From Tubulanus polymorphus (Eukaryota; Nemertea; Palaeonemertea; Tubulaniformes; Tubulanidae): 64,000 nucleotides of DNA. A model generated the notes under the pieces. That model had not been told where the DNA came from and searched no databases. It saw only the letters and a program-made list of their open reading frames with translations. Location of the stretch: the NCBI RefSeq assembly GCF_964204645.1, contig NC_134028.1:8535001-8599000 (forward strand), written 5' to 3'. Shown piece by piece: positions 1 through 8,600 of the stretch; position 1 is the first letter of the stretch, and every line of letters begins with the position of its first letter. Made by a program: the position numbers and the translations under genes.

Positions 1-2
1 AT

Positions 3-536
3 TTTATATTACATTTATTAGAAACTGTTTATGAAAACTATTTTGATAATATAGTATTATTTTGTCCAACATATGAATTTAATCAAACTTATGATAGAAA
101 TATTACTAGGAATAATAAATTTATTATATTAGATCCTAAAACAGTAAAAGAAAATTTAGATAATTGTATTAAAATAGCAATTGATATTTATAAAGGATCA
201 AATACATTATTTATCATAGATGATTGTGCAAATTTACATGATTCTAAAATTAGAGAAAGTGAGTTATGTTATTTAGCTTTCTCTGGGAGACATTTTGGGA
301 TAACAACTTGGGTTTTAAATCAAAAATATAATTCAATTGTTAAAGACTTTAGAGAAAACATTAGATTTCTAGTTTTATTCTACAATAAAGATAGAAAATC
401 AATGAAAAATGCACTTGAGGAAAATGATATTATTCCACATGATTTACATAATGAATATATGGATGAGTTGAAAAATATCAAAAGATCAAAATTACTATTT
501 AGATTACAACACCCATTTAAATATGAATTTATTTAA
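3..536 (+). pseudogene. A32/FtsK-HerA-type packaging ATPase, C-terminal part (virus-like element)
   Basis: An open frame enters from outside the window and ends in TAA at 534-536, giving 177 residues. A hydrophobic strand ending in IIDD (about residues 73-76) is a Walker B motif. About 20 residues later comes SGRHFGITTWVLNQ, the sensor-like strand typical of poxvirus A32 and Polinton/adintovirus packaging ATPases, followed by a FRENIRF segment. The Walker A loop should lie upstream of position 1 and is not visible. In the family this enzyme pumps DNA into capsids. Codons end almost only in A or T, unlike the transporter and myosin exons further on. It is followed by a repeat block and two more AT-rich ORFs in the same orientation. 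No internal stop is seen in the visible part, so it may be intact at its 3' end; I label it a pseudogene because it is an isolated piece in a host genome. Function is a family-level inference. Confidence 0.6.
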
Positions 537-540
537 ATTC

Positions 541-790
541 AATTAGTTTGTTAATCTAGTTGAATTCTAGTTATTGGTAGTTGTAACAAAAATCAAATAG
601 ATTTAACAATATTTTAACTAGCTTGTTAATCTATTTTAATTCTAGTTACATTCTAGTTGAATTCTAGTTGTTAGTAGTTGAAACAAAAATCAACTAGATT
701 TAACAAGAAATAAATAAAAACAACAATATTTCAACTAGCTTGTTAATCTAGTTGAATTCTAGTTACATTCTAGTTAAATTCTAGTTGCAA
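541..790. repeat. Iteron-like tandem repeat block (TTCTAGTT motif)
   Basis: The gap between the ATPase frame and the next ORF is built from a unit of roughly 100 bp present about two and a half times. It contains the words CTAGCTTGTTAATCTA, TTGAATTCTAGTT and AAAATCAACTAGATTTAACAA-like tracts; the short core TTCTAGTT recurs many times. Such clustered short direct repeats resemble iterons at replication or transcription control regions of small DNA elements. That role is an inference; the repeat itself is seen directly. Confidence 0.7.
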
Positions 791-820
791 CATCACACAA
801 TTAATTTTTTTGTTATATAA

Positions 821-1426
821 ATGGTAGGTGAAAAGAAAATAAAATCTAAAAATGGTGATGTTCCAATTGAAAAAACTTTAGATAATTTAGGAATAACAGA
901 AACAAAATTAACTCCAGATGATGGTGTTTTAAATAATGTTACAACAAATAATAATTATGAATATTATCTTTATTGTAAACATCAATTAGAAATATTAATA
1001 GCATCTGGAAAATGTAAAAATTTTGTCAGTAAAAATTTAACTTATAATGAATTAGACACAATGAAATCAGATGAAATTATTAAATTATTTAAGATTTATG
1101 AAGCCGCGAGAACAGCTAGAATTAATGACGCGATATCAGAAAATGTAGTAAAAGGTTATAGTAAATTATGTAATTATATACTACCAATTGAAGATGAAAA
1201 TAGATTATATTCCGATTTAAAAAATGATTATTTAGTTATGACTGAATTAAATAAATGGATTGGATATTTATCATTTCAATTAGGTGGATTTATGACATTA
1301 TTATCAACTGGAGTTATAACATTTTCAAATATTGAAAGTAAAAATATTTCTATAATAAATGAGCGAGGTGAAAGAAGTGAAGGAATTAACTGTGAAGAAA
1401 AAACCGAGAACTCAGAAACAAATTGA
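821..1426 (+). CDS. Hypothetical protein of the AT-rich virus-like element (201 aa)
   Basis: An ATG-to-stop frame of 201 codons with strongly AT-biased codon use, like the ATPase frame before it. The middle part (about residues 75-125) is predicted helical by eye and contains KLFKIYEAARTARINDAI and a LCNYILPIEDENRLYSDL-type segment. The end (about 145-170) is hydrophobic and glycine-rich. I have an impression of similar ORFs beside A32-type ATPases in uncharacterised invertebrate elements but cannot name a family. Its 3' end overlaps the next ORF by 68 nt in another frame, a compact arrangement common in viruses and rare in animal genes. It starts 30 bp after the iteron-like block, so its promoter would lie in that block. 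Whether it is expressed is unknown. Confidence 0.5.
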   Translation: MVGEKKIKSKNGDVPIEKTLDNLGITETKLTPDDGVLNNVTTNNNYEYYLYCKHQLEILIASGKCKNFVSKNLTYNELDTMKSDEIIKLFKIYEAARTARINDAISENVVKGYSKLCNYILPIEDENRLYSDLKNDYLVMTELNKWIGYLSFQLGGFMTLLSTGVITFSNIESKNISIINERGERSEGINCEEKTENSETN

Positions 1427-1727
1427 ATGGTCTCGACAATTAGGAATTAAATCACAAGAATATAAAAAAGCTGTAAAAGAAAAAATAAGTAATAAAAATG
1501 TTAATAAAAATGGTGAAAATATTGTTATTTCTACTCCTTCTGATAGTAGAATATTTGATAAATATTTATATTTTACAGTTGGATTTGTAATTGTATTCAT
1601 TTTGATTGGGTGTAGTTGGTATAAGAAATCAAATAAAATTCATAATATTAGTAATTCTGAACCAACTGCTATCAAAAATGAAAGTACTTCTGAAATTCCA
1701 AAATTGATAATAAAAAAAATGGATTAA
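1359..1727 (+). CDS. Small membrane-anchored protein of the virus-like element (122 aa)
   Basis: This 122-codon frame overlaps the end of the 201-aa ORF. The first 50 residues are rich in lysine and arginine (for example KKKPRTQKQIEWSRQLG). A single strongly hydrophobic stretch at about residues 70-88 (YFTVGFVIVFILIGCSWY) is a likely transmembrane helix, and a short polar tail follows. The layout, a basic N-terminus then one membrane span, fits a small virion or membrane-associated protein, but no family is recognised. Codon use is AT-biased as in its neighbours. The opposite-strand frame in the same place is a shadow of this one. Confidence is moderate that it is a real relic ORF, and low on function. 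Confidence 0.45.
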   Translation: MSEVKEVKELTVKKKPRTQKQIEWSRQLGIKSQEYKKAVKEKISNKNVNKNGENIVISTPSDSRIFDKYLYFTVGFVIVFILIGCSWYKKSNKIHNISNSEPTAIKNESTSEIPKLIIKKMD

Positions 1728-2707
1728 TATTTTAGAAAAAAAAGTAAAAAAAATAATTAAATATCTCACTACTTTTGTCTATCTATGTGGAGCAATTAAA
1801 TTGTCCAGATAAGTCATTTCGGATTCTAGATATTCATTATTTTTATTAATTTATTTTGTTTTTATTTGAATATTTGAATTTGAATTTGTTAATCAATTAA
1901 CATAGTAATTGATTACTAATTTGATTAAAAATTATATCATAATTAAGTTAAAAATACATAATTCATTTATCAGTTTTCATTCTTACATTCTTTTCATTTG
2001 GAATAATTTATAATTTCAAATTTCACATATTTTTTTAACACCAACAACATTTACTTAGGTGTTTTAGCTAAGTATATAAGGCAATTCATTCAACCACTGG
2101 AGTAGCTCTAGCCAGCAGAGGCATTTTGAAAATGCACCTTCGTCCACTCTCTGGGTTTCTACTTCGGTTTCGAATTTCGAGATTGGTAGAAATTACATTA
2201 GGCGCCTTTAATATAATGTGATTTCTACCAATCATTGAAGGAGATCCCGGTTGATGTGGGTCTCCGGGGGTGTAAGTAGAAATGACGGGGGATAAGCGTC
2301 CCGTGGCGCCTTTCAATAATGGGATGCTTATCCCCTGAAAACTCTGTAGGTCGAGGATAGGGCAATTTTGCTAAAACTTACCGTAAAAACATTGAAATAT
2401 TCCTTTTAATCACGAGAGAATGATGACTATCCTCCTATCGTCACAGCTGAGCTAATTTAAATAAACCTCGTTTTCAGCAACTAATGAAAACGCAGTAATT
2501 CGATACCAGCTAACTGGTTTGTGTGTGTTGTATGTACTACGTGCTTATTATAACAACAACGTTGTGCAACACCTGTTTGATTGATCAATATTCAAATGAA
2601 GCACTCTCTTATAATAATATGTAACAGATGTACTGTATGATTGTAGTTGTTTATAAAACGACTAAGGTCATTTTGGATTCTAGATATTCATTATTTTTAT
2701 TTCTTAT
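1728..2707. other. Noncoding stretch with two hairpins, bounded by a 34-bp direct repeat
   Basis: No gene is supported here. The word GTCATTT(C/T)GGATTCTAGAT and the bases after it occur at 1813-1846 and again at 2667-2700 with a single mismatch, bracketing about 820 bp. Inside are two stem-loops: one around 2187-2240, with arms ATTGGTAGAAAT and ATTTCTACCAAT around a GGCGCC, and one around 2287-2335, with arms GGGGATAAGC and GCTTATCCCC. The bracketed piece is less AT-rich than either flank, suggesting an insertion or a recombination product within the AT-rich element. Confidence 0.5.
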
Positions 2708-3034
2708 TTAATCAACAATTTCTAAATCATGATGACCGTCTTCATTTTTCCCATGATATATTATTTTAAATCCTACTAAATCTTTCAATTCCTCCGTACT
2801 CAATGAAACCCATTTATCGGGTAAAAACACTTTAAATTCTCGCGATGTACTAACATTACAGTAGCTTAAATTAGCTGATACTTTCTCTCCATATTTAGTT
2901 TTTATCTTTTCTAATTTCAATATTTTATGTTCAATTTCTTTTGTAACATCAACTAACTTTTTTATTTCAAATTGTTTTTTTGCTGGTTTTATTCTGTTAT
3001 TTATTGTTGCTAAGAATGCTTTTCTATCTCCCAT
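2708..3034 (-). CDS. Hypothetical protein of the AT-rich element (108 aa)
   Basis: A 108-codon frame read leftward from ATG at 3034 to the stop at 2708. The N-terminal half is lysine-rich and likely helical (KKLVDVTKEIEHKILKLEKI). The C-terminal half alternates like a small beta domain: FKVFLPDKW, then STEELKDLVGFKIIYHG, ending DGHHDLEIVD. This last pattern resembles short ORFs seen in invertebrate mobile elements, but I cannot assign a family. Codon use is as AT-biased as in the rightward ORFs, and it is convergent with them, as expected for two arms of one small DNA element. The spacing to the other ORFs is filled by the direct-repeat-bounded stretch. Expression is unknown. Confidence 0.45.
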   Translation of the reverse strand: MGDRKAFLATINNRIKPAKKQFEIKKLVDVTKEIEHKILKLEKIKTKYGEKVSANLSYCNVSTSREFKVFLPDKWVSLSTEELKDLVGFKIIYHGKNEDGHHDLEIVD

Positions 3035-3119
3035 TTATTAGGAAAAAAAATTACTTGTGGTGATGAGTGGTGTCTCGCCCTCTCGCCCTCTGATCTGAAA
3101 CCCCACTTTTCTAATTACT

Positions 3120-4790
3120 GGTGTAAGCGTTTATTTTACGAAGCACCGTCAACGGCGGAAGAGTAGTTATTATCTATGTGAAACACGGTATTGATTATTG
3201 CGAACTCTTATCATATGAAGTAACCAATGATAATCTTTGGATAAAATTAGAAAACTACAACCGGGGTGTATCTACTGAAGCCCTAATGCATCCATCGATG
3301 AGAGTAGGGAGATTTGATTTATAAGATGTCAAAAGAGATACGCCCTATGCCGAAATTATTATCTGTGGAGATATGAATTTTTATCCTGAGATAGACTGGA
3401 ATGAGATGTCCACCAAGTTAGGGTTGCCAACTGCTCCGGAAAGATTCGTGATTATTTTCTCACCCAGCACGTATAGATCAACCAACAAGGCACCGTGCAA
3501 ACCAGCGTAGGTCACGACTGTCAACATAAGGCACCCCTTCTGGGAGCGAAGACCACGTCATTATTATTTTTAATCTCAATTGATTTTAATGAACTTCCGA
3601 GGAGTGTTAATGTATGAAGTGGTGAACCTACGATAAAGTGAGGGACGAAATGTGTAAACAAAACTCATTTGACTGTCAAATCAGTTTTGTTTTGACAACT
3701 CGTCAGACAGCTTATCAAGCTTGGATGTCACATTTAGCTGATATTTAATTAGAGATTCGATATGTGATCTAACCAAAAGGTTTGTACCCTGTTATAGAAT
3801 TACCCATGAGCACGACGAAGGTAAAAAGCCCATTTGGATGAATGCCCCGGCTCTAAGGAAAGTTAAAATGAAACACTACAGAGAGCCTGGTAAAGGTATC
3901 TCACCACCAAGAACGGTAAGTTTAACAAATTGTATCAACAAAAGAAACTTTGCGCGAAGAGAAATAAAAAGAGCCGTCAGATTGTACGAAAAAAAACTAT
4001 CGTGAACAAGGTTAGAAAAACCCTTAGGCATTCTGGAGTTACATGAATACTAGATCTAAAATCAAACAAAAAACAGACATACCGCCTTCGGTTTCAACAA
4101 CGGTTCGATACTTTCAGATGACAAAGAGATAGCTAAACTATTTAACACCTTCTTTAGTCGCGTGTTCACGGAGAAAAATTTGACGAGCTTTCCCGATCGA
4201 GCACCGAAGGTTTTAGAAAACATAAGTAATATTGATATAGATGCCGAACTAGTATAGAAACATTTGAATAACCTAAATATACAAGAGCCCAGGCCCTGAT
4301 ACTCTCACCGAGAGTATACTCGGGGAACTGTCCGTTGAGCTTTGTTTACCTTTGGCGATTCTTTTTGAAAAATCGCTAAAACTATGGTCACTTACCATCG
4401 GACTGGAAAATTGGTCTTATAATGCCTATCCTAAAAAGGACGAAAAGACGAAGTTAGAAATTACCACCCTGACAATTATCAGGCATACAACAATGGAGCA
4501 CTTAAGATACATCGATATCCCCTGCACAACATAGCTTTGTACCCAAAAAGGAATTGTCAGACCAACCTGTCAATGTCTCTTGAGAAATGGACCAGTAAAC
4601 TCGACCGAAAAGGTATGGTTGACTCAATTTACATAGACTTCGAATAGGTGTTTGATAGGGTACCTCAGTGCCACCAACGTTTGACAAGGAAACTACGTAA
4701 TATGGGTATAGACGGCAAGGTCTTAGATTGGATATCAGATTTCCGAAGGAAAAAACCCGAGCGTGACTTAAGCATTCCGCGTTATTGAAC
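3120..4790 (+). mobile_element. Degenerate non-LTR retrotransposon (endonuclease and reverse transcriptase remnants)
   Basis: Broken frames on the + strand show the two enzymes of a Jockey/CR1-group LINE. Around 3355-3400 there is ICGDMNFYPEIDW, the AP-endonuclease motif. Around 4130-4200 is the linker LFNTFFSRVFTEKNLTSF, and around 4590-4740 comes the RT core with YIDFE, a stop codon, then VFDRVP and a DWISDF segment. Several in-frame stops and frameshifts separate these pieces, so the element is dead. The ends are not sharp; no poly-A tail or target-site duplication was found. It lies just upstream of gene A, whose first exon is not visible, so the insertion or an associated rearrangement may have displaced that exon. 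Confidence 0.8.
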
Positions 4791-4854
4791 TTCGTTTTGT
4801 GAATAATATTAGGCGGCTCCGAAATGTTCTCGGTTATTATCAGGATATCTAATT

Positions 4855-5385
4855 TTATGCGCTCTGCGTGATATATGCATTTTGCTGAAGACCCGTGTGA
4901 GTTATCCTGTAACATCTTCTGAACAAACCAATGATGATCGTAAATGTCAATAATGAATGTCTATCACGTCCACGATTCCCCGGTCTCGGCACATAAGAAA
5001 AAGATACAGTAAACCTTGCGTAAGTCGTATAATCGCTTATATAGGATGAATATTGATGGTCCCGAATTTTCCTTCTTTTTTCTAATAAATTAACATCCCA
5101 ATATTTCCTCCAATTCAAAAGTCGGTAACTCGCCATACTCGTAGTATATCTTTTCTTGGCCCCAAAATAAAAATCAGGATTACTAAAAAAATCGAGATTA
5201 ATCACCGAAAGCCAAAGGGATATATATTCTTCCCATTGCAGTTTGATTTCTTCCCTGTTCCGACCCCTGTTTCTTGCTTGGAATCGACGATGCATTTGAC
5301 AGACGTTATTATTGTGTTTTAGAAAAATAAACCGGAAATATTTCAGTGTTTTCAAAACATTTGTTGATTTAATTTTTCCGTTCAC
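4855..5385 (-). other. Unrecognised open frame of 176 codons between the LINE and gene A
   Basis: A leftward frame from ATG at 5385 to 4855 is open for 176 codons. It is rich in arginine and tyrosine and has no domain I recognise; there is no obvious promoter and no paralogue elsewhere in the window. A frame this long is unusual but not impossible by chance in this base composition. It could be a fragment of an unrelated transposon. The rest of 4790-5683 holds only the tRNA-like module listed separately. Confidence 0.2.
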
Positions 5386-5569
5386 AGAAACTGATTCTCA
5401 AGTCGTAGTTTTCGGAAAGTGGTGAAATCCGACTTATTCAACGTCAGATTTTCCATGTTGGGGGATTTTTCTTGTTCCCAAAAGATCTGACTTACACAAG
5501 GTTTACACTTAGCCTATTGGATTCTTCATGATACGACGGCTTTTGAAGTGTTGCCCGAATGCTGTAAGC

Positions 5570-5632
5570 AGGCAGTAGGACTTGAACCCGCTTGTCACGT
5601 GCATTATCCCCCTGAGTTATTGAAGCTGCTTA
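5570..5632 (-). repeat. tRNA-like module (SINE head or decayed tRNA)
   Basis: Read on the minus strand the stretch has a TAACTCAGGGGGATAATGC A-box-like part and, about 15 bases later, GGTTCAAGTCC, which matches the consensus B box of RNA polymerase III promoters. The acceptor stem does not close, so it is not called as a functional tRNA. It lies 50 bp upstream of exon 2 of gene A. Confidence 0.4.
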
Positions 5633-5683
5633 ACTTTTAATAATTTGGAAAGACTGGGAAAATCCGATCTATTTCTATTGCAG

Positions 5684-8600
5684 GAGACAGTAATCGAAGG
5701 AGCAATAAATGAACCAAACAGTACATTCACCGGAAATGGATATACAAGGTTTTATTTGCATACGAAAAAATCAGATGTAGTCCTGCGATTCATTTTCGCG
5801 AAAAATGTGTTAAATCGAAAACCATTTATTTCAGTCTGGCGATAATTTATGTGTCACTCGCAGTGTCGAATTGGGCGGCGCCTTCGATTGTTAGCGTGTT
5901 AGGCCTCAAAATATCGATGATGGTATCTGGTGCTATTTATGCGTGGGTATTTTTATATTCTATTCAATTTTTTTGTATTAAGTTTGAGCGTTGAAGAATA
6001 AGATAGCTTCATAATAACAGTAAGGTAGTGGGTATCATGTCGACATGACAATGTTGTAACTAAAGCGTTCTTGACTGTGACGTAGTGGCAGCGATATAGA
6101 AAAAATTCGAGTTCGAATATTGCTAGTTCAATCAAGTCTACTCACCCTTAACCCTCAACGATTCTAATCATGAATCTAACCATTTAACCCCTTACCCCGA
6201 AACCTAATCATAGTGATATTAATGTAATTTTTTTTTATACATGGAGATGGTGGTAATGATGGTAGACTTCTCAACGAACTTTTGAGCACGTAACCCCGAA
6301 AGTTAACTCAACGGAATTATTTTAACAGTACATATACACTATCTCATTGTTGATATTTGCAGGCTGTTTATAGCGTCATTTTTGAAACCAATGACGTGGG
6401 CATTGTACACGACGTCGGTTTTGGTCGGAATCGCTGCGGCAGGTGACTTTTTTCGTCATTCAAAAATTGACTTAAAATGAAAAACACCTCAATTCTTGTG
6501 CAAATAAAAAGATCTGTCTTGATTGTATTTTTAGTGTTATGGACAGCACAAGGAAGTTACTTAACTCTCAATTCTGATCCCGATACGATCGCAATTACAA
6601 GTGGAATTTTCTGGGCATTGTTTCAGTGCAGGTGGGTGCCCTAAAAGATTCAAATTTTCCTATATTCAAACTAAGGGGAGCTATGTTTTCCGGTTACTCT
6701 TGATGAGATGAAAATGACGATAATGATGATGAAAGAATATACATGTATAGAACTAATACTATCAGTTACCCAGAATACCAAACTTACTTTTCCATGAGAG
6801 TCGGGCTATTCGATTGAAACAAATACAATGCCTATATGTTACCAGAATTAATGTAATGACCGTCGAATGGTTAAGCACCTATGCTCTTACTTGCTTCACG
6901 TAGGTCAGCATTCAAAAAGCGATTAGATTTTTGTGTTTTTCTTTTATCTTCCAGTTTGCTGATAGGAAACGTGTATGTTTATTTTACGTTCAAAGGCGAT
7001 ATAACAGTGGACGCGGCGACCAGGACTACGTTATTTTTAGTGTTTACAGCAGTCTGTGTGGCGGGCGTTTTGTTTCTCGCGATATTGTTCTGTTTGAAAG
7101 GTCGACAAGAGACCAGTGTGGAGTCTCTAGTAGTTCCGATAAATCAGGGGTAAAGTAATTTACAACAGGGATTTCATCAATGCGCCATTTGAAAATCTTT
7201 TAACCCATAGATTACTGCGAATTAATTTCAATTATTCCGAAAAAAACTTCAATCAATCTTGTTTTCAAGAATTTTGATTTTCTTCGCATAGACGCGACAT
7301 GATATAAGCTCGTCAGGTCTATATGAGTGTCTTAAGTCTATACTCTTACACGGATATTCTTGTCTAATACTCTTTGTAAGTGGTATAGAATGGCGAATGT
7401 CGGCAGCCTTTTAGAAAATTGGGATGTTGATCAATGTTCTAATGGGAGTAGTGCTAATCCCCGATGCTCAACTCTGTATCCAGTCACTTTAGTCCCAACC
7501 CTATCATGTCTGTACAATGTTGTATTAAGTATTTTGTGTGCTGTTTTCAGTGACGGAGAAAACCGGGGAAATGACGGGCCGTTACAAGCGCTTAGTAAGT
7601 TCAGAATCGATTTAGAATTCTGTCAAAATTTAGTTTATCTTTTTTACGGATGCCTTGTGCATAATTGATTTTAATCATCCGTTTACAGAAGGGTTGTTCC
7701 ATTTGTTTATTACAAGAGACATTTTATTGCTGTGCGTCACATTTGGATTTACAGGTACCTGTATTAATCTAATTCATAGGACTAGACTCGTCAAACTTCG
7801 AATGCTTCTAGTCCGATATTCACTGTACTACGCGATACTGTATAAATTATGATTTCGATGCGCCATACACCACACTAATGGTGGCCGATTCAGACAATTC
7901 GTACCGTTATGAGAAACAACACAAGACACCATTTCGTTGCTTGTGTCGTGGTGATTTACGAGTAGATACCCAAAAAATGGCGCCTGGAAACTGTAAAAAG
8001 GCTTATTAAGCCTTTTTACAGTTTCCAGGCGCCATTTTTTTATAGTAAATCACCATGAGACAAGCAACGAAATGGTGTCTTGTGTTGTTTCTCATAACGG
8101 TACGAATTGTCTGAATCAGCCACCATTATATTGTATATCGGGAGCTCAATCACCCCTGATTACTGGGAAAATACTCAAATATTCCTTCCAGAAACACATA
8201 ACTGTTAGTGTGGTGTATGGTGCATCTCTGATTAACAGAAAAAATCTCTTGACTGTCCCCTGATGTGGAGAGCTGTTCTTATTGTTTTCTACCTCATTAC
8301 AGGTCTTTCACTCACATTCTTTAGTGGTGTTTATGGTACATCCGTCGGTCATTCGAAACGATTTGGTACCGATGCCAAAGGCCTGATCGGAATTTGTGGA
8401 ATATTCATCGGAGTTGGTGAAATTCTAGGTATTTTAAAGCTTATTAATGTTAGAAAATGAAAAGATGATTGTGCATAAACTTGTTTAATGGGGATTTTAG
8501 ATATTCGAGCAAATTACATGCAATTGCACCTACACACGTGTATGTACGTTAATCTTGGGAGGGTTTAACATTAACCACGATAAATTTGGTCTCGTAAATA

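Noticed and set aside
2086-2316. 76-codon minus frame over the hairpin region
   Set aside because: It covers two palindromes and has no recognisable domain; composition explains it.
6881-7158. Second overlapping frame in exon 6 of copy A (and similar frames in B)
   Set aside because: Out-of-frame shadow of the transporter exon; the paralogue-conserved frame is the other one.
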